Below, in pieces: positions 1-7,922 of a stretch of 64,000 bases of DNA (position 1 is the first letter of the stretch; each line of letters starts with the position of its first letter). Below the pieces are notes generated by a model. The model saw only the letters and a program-made list of their open reading frames with translations, did no database searches and had not been told where the DNA came from. The stretch is from Fusobacterium massiliense (GTDB taxonomy: Bacteria > Fusobacteriota > Fusobacteriia > Fusobacteriales > Fusobacteriaceae). The position numbers were made by a program, and so were the translations under genes. The stretch is taken from positions 496,001-560,000 of the forward strand of contig NZ_LT608327.1 in the NCBI RefSeq assembly GCF_900095705.1. Direction: 5' to 3'.

Positions 1-242
1 TTTTAAATAATAAAAATATTGAAAAAACTCCTGTTAGCATGATAATGACAAGAATGCCAAATATCGTTTACTGTTTTGAAGATGATAGTGTTTTAGAAGC
101 AACAAAAAAATTAATAGATCATGAAATTGATTCTTTACCTGTACTAAGAAGAGAAAATGGTAAAATTTCATTAGTTGGTAGATTTACAAAGACTAATGTT
201 ATGAAACTATATTATCAAGAGTTAAAAAGTAAAAATATTTAG
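1..242 (+). CDS. CBS-domain transcriptional regulator, CcpN-like (3' end only)
   Basis: The frame is open from the left edge of the window, so only the last 80 or so residues are present. They form a CBS domain: PVSMIMTRMPN opens it, DSLPVL lies in the middle and GRFTKTNV closes it. This is the ending seen in CcpN-type repressors, which have an N-terminal helix-turn-helix and a CBS pair and repress gluconeogenic genes in Bacillus. The TAG stop runs straight into the Shine-Dalgarno of ppdK, so the two are almost certainly cotranscribed. The DNA-binding part lies outside the window, so the regulator identity rests on the CBS sequence and on the neighbours. A CBS-only protein cannot be excluded. 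Confidence 0.7.
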   Translation, partial: LNNKNIEKTPVSMIMTRMPNIVYCFEDDSVLEATKKLIDHEIDSLPVLRRENGKISLVGRFTKTNVMKLYYQELKSKNI

Positions 243-251
243 GAGGAAGAT

Positions 252-2807
252 ATGAAGCAAGTTTATGAATTTAAAGATGGTGGAAAAGATATGTTATCAA
301 TACTAGGTGGAAAAGGAGCTAACCTAGCCGAAATGTCTAAAATTGGACTTTCAATTCCTAACGGAATAATTATTTCCACAACAGCCTGCAATAAATATTT
401 TGAAGAAGATAAAAAGATAAATAATATATTAGAAGAAGAAATTTTTAGTAAACTTCGTGTTTTAGAATATGAAACTGGAAAAAAATTTCAATCTGAAAAT
501 CCTTTATTAGTATCAGTTAGATCAGGAGCACCTGTGTCTATGCCAGGAATGATGGATACAATATTAAATTTAGGTTTTAATGACTATGTTGCCGCAAAAT
601 TAATACAAATAACAAAAGATGAAAAATTCGTTTATTCTTCATATCTAAGATTTGTGCAAATGTTCTCAGAAATTGCCAAAGGTATAGATAGAAAAAAATT
701 CTTACACTTGAAATCTACATCTTACATTGAACAAATAGAAGAAAGTAAAAAAATATACACAGATGAATGTGGGGAAATTTTTCCTGAAAATTTTCAAAAT
801 CAAATTTTAATAGCTGTAAAATCTATTTTTGATTCATGGAATAATGAAAGAGCTATACTATATAGAAAATTACACAATATCGATGATAATATGGGAACTG
901 CAGTCGTTATTCAAGAAATGGTTTTTGGAAACTATAATGATAAATCTGGAACTGGTGTTCTTTTTACAAGAAACCCATCGACAGGTGAAAATAAAATTTT
1001 TGGTGAATTACTATTAAATGCACAAGGAGAAGATATTGTTGCTGGAATTAGAACTCCTGATAATATTGAACTTTTAAAAGAAACTATGCCAAACATTTAT
1101 GAAGAACTTTCAGAAACAGCTAAAAAATTAGAACAACATAATAAAGATATGCAAGATATTGAATTTACAATTGAAAATGGAAAATTATTTATATTGCAAA
1201 CAAGAAATGGAAAGAGAACTGCAGAAGCTTCATTAAAAATTGCAATGGATCTTGTTAAGGAAGGAATATTAACAAAAAAAGAAGCTATAATGAAAGTTGA
1301 TCCAAGTTCTATTAATAAATTATTAAATGGAGATTTTGATGAGAATCATTTAAAAAATGCTACATTATTAACAAAAGGACTTGCTGCCTCTTCTGGTGTT
1401 GCCGTTGGTCGTATAATGTTTAATGCTAAAAAAGCTAAAATAAGAGAAAAAACAATTTTAATAAGAGAAGAAACATCTCCAGAGGACTTAAAAGGAATGG
1501 CTCTAGCTCAAGGAATTGTAACAGTTAAAGGTGGAGCTACTTCTCACGGAGCTGTTGTTGCCAGAGGAATGGGTAAATGTTGTGTTACTGGTTGCTCTGA
1601 AATAAAAATTGATGAAATAAATGAAACTATGACTATCGGAAATAGAGTTCTAAAAGAAGGAGACTTTATATCAGTTAATGGACATACTGGGGAAATTTTT
1701 TTAGGTAAAATCCCTTTAAAAGAAAATAGTTTTTCTGATGAGTTAAAAGAATTTGTTTCTTGGGCAAGTGAAATAAAAAGAATGACAGTTAGAATGAATG
1801 CAGATACTCCAGAAGATGTAGCTCAAGGAAAATCTTTTGGTGCAAAAGGGATAGGACTATGTAGAACCGAGCATATGTTTTTCAAAGAAGATAAAATATG
1901 GGCTATAAGAAACTTTATCTTAAGTGATAGAGGAGAAGAAAAGAAAAAATCCCTTACTAAACTTTATGAATTACAAAAAAAGGATTTTTTAGATATATTT
2001 GAAATATTAGATGGTGATGTTGCTAATATTAGACTTCTTGATCCTCCTGTACATGAGTTCTTACCAAAAACTTCAGAAGATAAAGAAAAAATGGCTAATA
2101 TTTTAAATATTTCACTAGATGATCTTGAAAAAAGAACTCATAAGCTAAAAGATGAAAATCCTATGTTAGGACATAGAGGATGTAGACTTGGAGTTAGTTA
2201 TCCTGAACTTTATAGAATGCAAGCTAAAGCTATCATAGAAGCAGCTTATGAAATTTCTAAAAAAGGGATAAAAACTTATCCAGAAATTATGATACCATTC
2301 ATAATGGAAGCTAAAGAACTTGCTTATTTAAGGAAAGAAATTGAAACTGAGATTGAAAATTTATTTATTCAAAACAAAGAAAAAATAGAATATAAGTTAG
2401 GAACTATGATTGAAATTCCTAGAGCTTGTCTATTAGCAGATGAAATAGCTGAATATGCCGACTTCTTTTCATTTGGAACAAACGATTTGACACAAATGTC
2501 AATGGGACTTTCAAGAGATGACTCTGTTAAATTTTTAGATGATTATAGAGAAAAAGGAATTTGGGAAGGAGAACCTTTTTATTCCATAGATAAAAAAGCA
2601 GTTACTAAACTTGTTGAAATAGGAGTTGAAAACGGAAGAAGAGTAAAAAGTAATATAAAAATTGGTGTTTGTGGAGAACATGGTGGAGATCCAAAAAGTA
2701 TAGAATTTTTTGAAAAAAATAATTTTGATTACATAAGTTGTTCTCCATTTAGAATACCAACTGCCATACTTGCTGCTGCTCAATCATATTTGAATAGAAA
2801 GGAATAA
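252..2807 (+). CDS. ppdK: Pyruvate, phosphate dikinase
   Basis: Interconverts pyruvate, ATP and phosphate with PEP, AMP and PPi in the cytosol. It can feed gluconeogenesis or run toward pyruvate. The 851 residues match the family length. The N-terminal nucleotide-binding part begins with GGKGANLAEM (19-28). The swivelling phosphohistidine domain has GGATSHGAVVARGMGKCC with catalytic His432. The C-terminal PEP/pyruvate barrel shows GLCRTEHMFF, MLGHRGCRLG, SFGTNDLTQM and GVCGEHGGDP with the acid/base Cys807. The start is set by AGGAGGA 5-11 bases upstream, overlapping the stop of the CBS regulator. fbp follows after one base. I see no damage. The pairing with a CcpN-like gene suggests control by glycolytic or energy state, which is inference. 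Confidence 0.97.
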   Translation: MKQVYEFKDGGKDMLSILGGKGANLAEMSKIGLSIPNGIIISTTACNKYFEEDKKINNILEEEIFSKLRVLEYETGKKFQSENPLLVSVRSGAPVSMPGMMDTILNLGFNDYVAAKLIQITKDEKFVYSSYLRFVQMFSEIAKGIDRKKFLHLKSTSYIEQIEESKKIYTDECGEIFPENFQNQILIAVKSIFDSWNNERAILYRKLHNIDDNMGTAVVIQEMVFGNYNDKSGTGVLFTRNPSTGENKIFGELLLNAQGEDIVAGIRTPDNIELLKETMPNIYEELSETAKKLEQHNKDMQDIEFTIENGKLFILQTRNGKRTAEASLKIAMDLVKEGILTKKEAIMKVDPSSINKLLNGDFDENHLKNATLLTKGLAASSGVAVGRIMFNAKKAKIREKTILIREETSPEDLKGMALAQGIVTVKGGATSHGAVVARGMGKCCVTGCSEIKIDEINETMTIGNRVLKEGDFISVNGHTGEIFLGKIPLKENSFSDELKEFVSWASEIKRMTVRMNADTPEDVAQGKSFGAKGIGLCRTEHMFFKEDKIWAIRNFILSDRGEEKKKSLTKLYELQKKDFLDIFEILDGDVANIRLLDPPVHEFLPKTSEDKEKMANILNISLDDLEKRTHKLKDENPMLGHRGCRLGVSYPELYRMQAKAIIEAAYEISKKGIKTYPEIMIPFIMEAKELAYLRKEIETEIENLFIQNKEKIEYKLGTMIEIPRACLLADEIAEYADFFSFGTNDLTQMSMGLSRDDSVKFLDDYREKGIWEGEPFYSIDKKAVTKLVEIGVENGRRVKSNIKIGVCGEHGGDPKSIEFFEKNNFDYISCSPFRIPTAILAAAQSYLNRKE

Positions 2808-2808
2808 A

Positions 2809-4746
2809 ATGAATACAGAAATTAAATATTTAGAATTATTATCTAAAAGTTTTAAAAATATTGCTGAAACATCTACAGAAATTATAAACTTACAAGCAAT
2901 AATGAATTTACCAAAAGGAACAGAACATTTTATGACTGACATTCATGGAGAATATGAAGCTTTTAATCATGTTCTACGAAATGGCTCAGGTACTATTAGA
3001 ATGAAAATAGATGATATTTATGGAGATACCTTATCTGAAACTGAAAAAAAAGAATTAGCTACTGTTATTTATTATCCAAAAGAAAAAATTGAACTTATAT
3101 TAAAAAGAGATAATTTCAATGTTGAAAAATGGATTACAAATACTATTTATAAGCTAATTGAAGTATGTAGATTGGTATCATCAAAATATACAAGATCTAA
3201 AGTAAGAAAAGCTATGACTAAAGATTTTGAATATATTTTACAAGAACTTTTATATGAAAAAAAAGAGCTTCCCAACAAAAAAGAATATGTTGAATGTATT
3301 GTTGACACTATTATTTCTATTGATAGAGGAAAAGAGTTTATCATTGCAATTTCAGATTTAATCCAAAGATTAAATATAGATCATTTACATATAGTTGGAG
3401 ATATATATGACAGAGGACCTAGTCCACATCTTATAATGGATAGATTAATAGAATATAATAATGTTGATATTCAATGGGGAAATCACGATATTTTATGGAT
3501 AGGTGCTGCTTTAGGAAATAAAGCTTGTATAGCAAATGTTATAAGAATATGTTGTCGATATAACAATAATGATATTTTAGAAGAAGCTTATGGAATAAAC
3601 TTACTTCCTCTTGCAACTTTTGCAATGAAATATTATTCTAACGATCCATGTAAAAGATTTAGACCTAAAGAGGGAATAGATAATGATCTAACTGCTCAAA
3701 TGCATAAAGCTATAAGTATTATCCAATTCAAAGTTGAAGGACTTTATTCTGAAAGAAATCCTGAACTTGAAATGAGTTCAAGAGAATCCTTAAAATACAT
3801 AGACTATGATAAGGGAAGTATAAATTTAAATGGAATAGAATATCAATTAAACGATTTAAATTTTCCAACTATAAATAAAAATAAACCATTGGAGTTGTCA
3901 GAAGAAGAAAGTGAACTTTTAGATAAATTAAAAATATCTTTTATGAGTAGTGAAAAACTACAAAGACATATACATTTATTATTTTCAAAAGGTTCTATGT
4001 ATCTAAAACAAAATTCAAATTTATTATTTCATGCTTGTATTCCTATGGAAGAAAACGGAGAATTTAGTGAACTATACTTAGAAGACGGTTACTATAAAGG
4101 AAAAGCCTTAATGGACAAGATAGAAAATATTGTAAGGCTTGCATATTATGATAGAAAAAATGTTGAAGTAAATAAAAAATATAGAGATTTCATTTGGTAT
4201 CTATGGGCTGGAAGATTATCTCCACTTTTTGGAAAAGATATTATGAAAACTTTTGAAAGATATTTTATAGATGATAAAACAACACATAAAGAAAATAAAA
4301 ATCCCTATCATAAATTAATAAACAATGAAGAAATATGTAATAAAATTTTTAAGGAATTTGAAATGAATCCACAAACATCACATATAATAAATGGTCATAT
4401 ACCAGTAAAAGTAAAAGAAGGAGAATCTCCTGTTAAAGCTAATGGTAAATTACTTATAATTGATGGTGGTTTTTCTAAAGCATATCAAACTACTACTGGT
4501 ATTGCAGGCTATACTTTAACTTACAATTCCTATGGAATAAAATTAGCCTCACATCTTGCTTTCAATTCTAAAGATGATGTCATAAAAAATGATTCTGATA
4601 TGATATCTTCTCATATTGTTGTTGAACATAAAATCAAAAGAATGAAGGTAAAAGATACTGATAAAGGTAAAGAAATTCAAGCTCAAATAAATGATTTAAA
4701 AAAATTATTAAAAGCTTATAGACTTGGATTAATAAAGTCTAATTAA
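2809..4746 (+). CDS. fbp: Fructose-1,6-bisphosphatase, class III
   Basis: Hydrolyses fructose-1,6-bisphosphate to fructose-6-phosphate, the committed step of gluconeogenesis. At 645 residues it matches the long class III (Firmicutes-type) enzymes, not the short class I or II forms. The metallophosphatase signature is visible: FMTDIHGEYEAF near residue 42, GDIYDRGP near 200 and QWGNHD near 222, with metal-binding Asp, His and Asn residues. FHACIPM lies in the C-terminal half. The start codon sits one base after the ppdK stop and its ribosome site (AAGGA) lies inside the end of ppdK, which indicates translational coupling. With ppdK and the CBS regulator it makes a compact gluconeogenic operon, closed by a terminator at 4774. 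Confidence 0.95.
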   Translation: MNTEIKYLELLSKSFKNIAETSTEIINLQAIMNLPKGTEHFMTDIHGEYEAFNHVLRNGSGTIRMKIDDIYGDTLSETEKKELATVIYYPKEKIELILKRDNFNVEKWITNTIYKLIEVCRLVSSKYTRSKVRKAMTKDFEYILQELLYEKKELPNKKEYVECIVDTIISIDRGKEFIIAISDLIQRLNIDHLHIVGDIYDRGPSPHLIMDRLIEYNNVDIQWGNHDILWIGAALGNKACIANVIRICCRYNNNDILEEAYGINLLPLATFAMKYYSNDPCKRFRPKEGIDNDLTAQMHKAISIIQFKVEGLYSERNPELEMSSRESLKYIDYDKGSINLNGIEYQLNDLNFPTINKNKPLELSEEESELLDKLKISFMSSEKLQRHIHLLFSKGSMYLKQNSNLLFHACIPMEENGEFSELYLEDGYYKGKALMDKIENIVRLAYYDRKNVEVNKKYRDFIWYLWAGRLSPLFGKDIMKTFERYFIDDKTTHKENKNPYHKLINNEEICNKIFKEFEMNPQTSHIINGHIPVKVKEGESPVKANGKLLIIDGGFSKAYQTTTGIAGYTLTYNSYGIKLASHLAFNSKDDVIKNDSDMISSHIVVEHKIKRMKVKDTDKGKEIQAQINDLKKLLKAYRLGLIKSN

Positions 4747-4773
4747 ATTGTTTCCTTATTTTTCTTTTTTATA

Positions 4774-4803
4774 GAAACTGTCATTTTTGGCAGTTTCTTT
4801 TAT
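4774..4803 (+). terminator. Intrinsic terminator of the ppdK-fbp operon
   Basis: GAAACTGTCA and TGGCAGTTTC can pair as a 10-bp stem with a TTTT loop (one G-U pair), followed by a T-rich tract. It starts 27 bases after the fbp stop. Confidence 0.85.
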
Positions 4804-4839
4804 TTTTATTAGCAAAGTATAAATTTAATATGAAAATTA

Positions 4840-4910
4840 GGCTCCGACGTCCGTATTACTCTGGAGAGCATTTCGGTGAGCTCGGAAGAGTCATACGGCT
4901 GTCAGGAGAC
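4840..4910 (+). repeat. Dispersed hairpin repeat, copy 1 (compensated variant)
   Basis: A member of a family of imperfect palindromes of about 74 bp. The typical left arm reads GTCTCTGACGTCCGTATTAG and the typical right arm ends CATACGGCTGTCAAGAGAC. This copy differs in both arms in matching ways: CTCC for CTCT on the left with GGAG for AGAG on the right, and ACTCT for AGTTC on the left with AGAGT for GAACT on the right. Pairing is therefore kept while sequence drifts. It is followed by the family's flank, CTGTAGGAAAGTATAAAATT. Confidence 0.85.
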
Positions 4911-4954
4911 TTTATTTATTCTGTAGGAAAGTATAAAATTAAATAGCAAAATTA

Positions 4955-5030
4955 GTCTCTGACGTCTGTATTATTTTGGGGAACTTGTATTTGTTAACTT
5001 CCTAGAATTTATACGACTAGGATATAAAGG
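4955..5030 (+). repeat. Dispersed hairpin repeat, copy 2 (degenerate)
   Basis: The left end GTCTCTGACGTC matches the family. The right arm (TTTATACGACTAGG) has decayed and pairs poorly. It lies in tandem behind copy 1, with the shared flank between them. Confidence 0.65.
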
Positions 5031-5106
5031 TAACTATTTTATCATCTAAAGTTATAATAAAAAATAAATATAATGCTCAATCAGATAAAAAATCTATAAT
5101 AAAAGT

Positions 5107-5135
5107 TTGACAAATAAAAATACATTTGTTATATT
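5107..5135 (+). promoter_or_regulatory. Sigma70-type promoter of the FadL-like gene
   Basis: TTGACA at 5107-5112 and TATATT at 5130-5135 are separated by 17 bases. The gene's AAGGAGG ribosome site follows about 30 bases later. Confidence 0.75.
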
Positions 5136-5177
5136 ATAACTGTTATTTTATATGTATGTATTCAAGGAGGAAATAAA

Positions 5178-6611
5178 ATGAAAAAACTTTTATTATTATT
5201 GTCAATAATTTCTACTGGAGCTTATGCAGCTTCAATAGACCATATACAAACTTATTCACCAGATTATTTGGCTAACCAGGCTCAAACTGGTATTACACAA
5301 GCGGGAGCAAATAATTATAACCCAGCAGGGACTACAAGATGGGATAAAGGGCAATATGTGCATGTTGGATTACAATTTGCTACTGGATATGAAAAAATGG
5401 AATATAAAGGAATTCAACACAAGGCTCAATTAAGACAAGCTATACCTAATGTAGCTTTAACATCTGTTGATGACAACGGAGCATACTTTTTTAACTTTGG
5501 TGGAATTGCCGGTGGTGGAAAATTAAAATATGATGGTGTTTCTGGGCTTGATGTTTTAGGAGACACAGATAAACTTGCTGGAGTTGGAGTTTATGATAAA
5601 GGTTCTGAAGTAAAAGGTTCTAACAAATATGAACAAATTACTTTAGGTAGAGCTTTTAAAGTTGATGATAAATTATCATTCTCTGTTGCTGGAAGAGTTG
5701 TTCATGGAACTAGAAATTTAAATGGAAACTTAAATGTTGGAATTAAACCTAGTCAAGAATATATGCAAAAGAAGGGTATGGAAATAGCTAAGGTTGTTGA
5801 TGCTAAAACTAAGGGACTAAATTTACCTAGTGAAAAAATAGTTGCCATGAAACAACAAGCAATTGATGCAGCTAAAAAGGAAACAGCCTATGCAGTTGTT
5901 AAAGGACTACAAGGTGAGCTTGATGCAAAAAGAGAAGCATGGGGATATGGTTTCCAATTAGGTGTAAACTATAAAGCCACTGATAAATTAAATTTAGCTG
6001 CTAGATATGATTCAAGAATAAAAATGGATTTCAAATCTAAAGGACATGAAAATAAATTACCTACTGAAAAACTTTTAGGAACTGATTTAGGTTTATCTAC
6101 TTTCTATCCACAATATACACCTGGAACAAGAACTAGAAGAGATTTACCTGCTATCTTATCAGTTGGTGCTTCTTATCAAGCTACAGATAATTACTTAGTA
6201 TCTTTTGCAGGAAATTACTATTTTAATCGTCATGCAAAAATGGATAGAGTACAAGCTTATGGTGGAAATGAACACGGTTATGATTATAAAAATGGTTGGG
6301 AACTTGCTTTAGGAAATGAATATAAAATTAATAATAAATTCACTGTACTTGGAAGTGTAAACTATGCCAGAACTGGAGCTAAATCTTCATCATATAATGA
6401 CACTGAATATGCTTTAAATTCTTATACTTTAGGAGCTGGAGTAAAATATAACTATGATGAAACATTAGCTGTTACAGCTTCAGTTGCTCATTTTATATAT
6501 GATAAAAAAGATGGAGCATTTACAGAAAAATTCAAAGGTGCTAATGTAGAAAATCAAAAATATAGAAAATCTATAACAGCTGTAGGTCTTTCTGTAACTA
6601 AAAAATTCTAA
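5178..6611 (+). CDS. OmpP1/FadL-family outer-membrane transport protein
   Basis: A predicted outer-membrane beta-barrel for hydrophobic compounds. The N-terminus is a signal peptide (MKKLLLLLSIISTGAYA, cleavage after AYA). Next comes a hatch-like segment rich in Gln, Asn and Ala ending in NNYNPAGTTRW, as FadL proteins have with their NPAG motif. The rest alternates short aromatic strands with Gly/Asn turns, and the last residue is Phe (VTKKF), the usual barrel-assembly signal. 477 residues is normal for the family. A helical, Lys-rich stretch near 190-255 is probably an extracellular or plug insertion. The start follows CAAGGAGG. A TetR gene lies just downstream on the same strand and could regulate it. 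The substrate is unknown. Confidence 0.75.
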   Translation: MKKLLLLLSIISTGAYAASIDHIQTYSPDYLANQAQTGITQAGANNYNPAGTTRWDKGQYVHVGLQFATGYEKMEYKGIQHKAQLRQAIPNVALTSVDDNGAYFFNFGGIAGGGKLKYDGVSGLDVLGDTDKLAGVGVYDKGSEVKGSNKYEQITLGRAFKVDDKLSFSVAGRVVHGTRNLNGNLNVGIKPSQEYMQKKGMEIAKVVDAKTKGLNLPSEKIVAMKQQAIDAAKKETAYAVVKGLQGELDAKREAWGYGFQLGVNYKATDKLNLAARYDSRIKMDFKSKGHENKLPTEKLLGTDLGLSTFYPQYTPGTRTRRDLPAILSVGASYQATDNYLVSFAGNYYFNRHAKMDRVQAYGGNEHGYDYKNGWELALGNEYKINNKFTVLGSVNYARTGAKSSSYNDTEYALNSYTLGAGVKYNYDETLAVTASVAHFIYDKKDGAFTEKFKGANVENQKYRKSITAVGLSVTKKF

Positions 6612-6641
6612 ATTATTTTTTATTTATTAAAGAAAGTATAA

Positions 6642-6715
6642 GTCTCTGATGTCCGTATTAGTTCGAAAAGCCTGTGCTCATTGAGCTCGTAGAACTCATA
6701 CGGCTATCAAGAGAC
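6642..6715 (+). repeat. Dispersed hairpin repeat, copy 3 (compensated GAT/ATC pair)
   Basis: A full-length family member directly behind the FadL-like gene. Its left arm has CTGATGTCCG where most copies have CTGACGTCCG, and its right arm has CGGCTATCAAG where most have CGGCTGTCAAG. One C-G pair has become T-A on both sides. Probably acts as a terminator hairpin, since TTTATTTATAA follows. Confidence 0.88.
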
Positions 6716-6781
6716 TTTATTTATAAAATTTTGTTAAAATAATATTAAGAATAAATTAGTTATAATTAATAGGAGAAATGT

Positions 6782-7348
6782 ATGCCAAAGAAAATTTTAT
6801 TTTCAAGAGAATTAATTATTGAAAAATCTTTTGAATTATTTAAAGAAGAAGGAATAGATGCAATAACTGCAAGGAATGTTGCTAAAATATTAGAGGCTTC
6901 TCCAGCACCAATATACAGTTCTATTGGTTCAATGGAAATTTTAAAAGATGAGTTAATAAAAAAATCTGAGAAATTATTTATGGAATACTTAACTAAAGAT
7001 AGAACAGGGATAAAATTTTTAGATATTGGTATGGGAATTGCAATTTTTGCAAGGGAAGAAAAAAAATTATTTTCAAAAGTTTTTTTGAGAGATAATATTG
7101 ACACATCTCTGCTAGATGGGTTTTTAAATTTAATTCAATCTGAAGTTTCTAAAGACAATAGATTTGCTTCTATCAATGAAGAAATGCAACAAGAATTATT
7201 AATTAGCTGTTGGGTTTTTGCTCATGGTTTATCAACTTTGATAGCCACAGGTTTTTTTAAAAATCCAACTGATGAATTTATTGAAAAAACTTTAAGAGAT
7301 AATCCAGCTAAACTATTTTACGAATATTTAGAAAAATATTCAAAGTAA
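6782..7348 (+). CDS. TetR/AcrR-family transcriptional regulator
   Basis: 188 residues with a TetR-like N-terminal DNA-binding domain. The helix-turn-helix is about residues 24-45 (ITARNVAKILEASPAPIYSSIG), followed by an all-helical ligand-binding domain with a partly hydrophobic core. The ribosome site AGGAG lies 7 bases before the ATG. It is codirectional with the FadL-like gene and separated from it by a hairpin repeat, so it may be partly on its own promoter. Control of the neighbouring outer-membrane protein is a reasonable guess but is not shown by the sequence. Confidence 0.85.
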   Translation: MPKKILFSRELIIEKSFELFKEEGIDAITARNVAKILEASPAPIYSSIGSMEILKDELIKKSEKLFMEYLTKDRTGIKFLDIGMGIAIFAREEKKLFSKVFLRDNIDTSLLDGFLNLIQSEVSKDNRFASINEEMQQELLISCWVFAHGLSTLIATGFFKNPTDEFIEKTLRDNPAKLFYEYLEKYSK

Positions 7349-7356
7349 AAAATAAA

Positions 7357-7390
7357 GCCTCTTGATAACTGACATCAGGAGACTTTTTTA
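7357..7390 (+). terminator. Mini-hairpin terminator behind tetR
   Basis: GCCTCTTGAT pairs with ATCAGGAGAC (one mismatch, one wobble), followed by six Ts. The arms resemble the outer ends of the dispersed repeat (CTCTTGACAG and GTCAAGAGAC), so it looks like an internally deleted repeat. The flank CTCTATAGGAAAGTATAAAA follows directly. Confidence 0.75.
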
Positions 7391-7428
7391 CTCTATAGGA
7401 AAGTATAAAATTTGAATAATAAAAGTTA

Positions 7429-7502
7429 GTCTCTGACGTCCGTATTAGTTCGAAGAGCCTATGTTTATTGAGCTCGTAGAACTCATACGGCTGTCAAGAG
7501 AC
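7429..7502 (+). repeat. Dispersed hairpin repeat, copy 4 (consensus-like)
   Basis: Left arm GTCTCTGACGTCCGTATTAG, right arm ACTCATACGGCTGTCAAGAG, loop region with GAGCC and GAGCTC. It lies between convergent tetR and sepF and ends 15 bases from the sepF stop, so it can serve as a two-way terminator. It is almost identical, with its left flank, to copy 5 at 33348 in the opposite orientation. Confidence 0.9.
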
Positions 7503-7517
7503 TTTATTTATTATCTT

Positions 7518-7856
7518 TTATCTTTTAAAAGGAAGTATTTCTTCTTCTTCATTTCCTTCTGAATATAATGAAGAAACTCTTGAGCTAGACACCTCAGTTT
7601 GAGTTTCATTCAAATATTGTTTTTCTCTTGGAATAGAACAGAATACTTTATTTCCAACATTTACTATCTCTGCTCTAGTAATAAAAATAGCTCCAGAAAT
7701 ATAGTCTAATACTCTTCTTGAATCTTTATCATCTAATTGACTTAAATTCATATTTACTATTTTATCTGCTTTAATATACTCAGCACATTTTACACAATCT
7801 TCAAATTTTGTAGGTTTTAAAAAAACTATTTCAACATTTTTTACATCTACTGACAT
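7518..7856 (-). CDS. sepF: SepF-like cell division protein
   Basis: SepF anchors FtsZ to the membrane and shapes the division septum. The 112 residues contain the SepF core: a VEIVFLKPTKFEDC strand-helix start, then VNMNLSQLDDKDSRRVLDYISGAIF and a final strand NKVFCSIP. A charged, disordered tail follows. The N-terminal amphipathic membrane helix seen in Bacillus SepF is short or absent (MSVDVKNVEI). The gene stands alone: upstream is a 66-base gap to rqcH, downstream a hairpin repeat. In this diderm the partner would be FtsZ, elsewhere in the genome. Confidence 0.85.
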   Translation of the reverse strand: MSVDVKNVEIVFLKPTKFEDCVKCAEYIKADKIVNMNLSQLDDKDSRRVLDYISGAIFITRAEIVNVGNKVFCSIPREKQYLNETQTEVSSSRVSSLYSEGNEEEEILPFKR

Positions 7857-7922
7857 TGATTCTAATCCTCTCTTTCATTTTTATTATAAAATACTATTTT
7901 TATTAAATAAATTCAAGATTTT

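Noticed and set aside
6766-7104. Open frame of 112 codons on the strand opposite tetR, and similar frames opposite uvrA, cas5 and the importer genes.
   Set aside because: These overlap well-supported genes, have no ribosome sites and show compositions typical of antisense frames.
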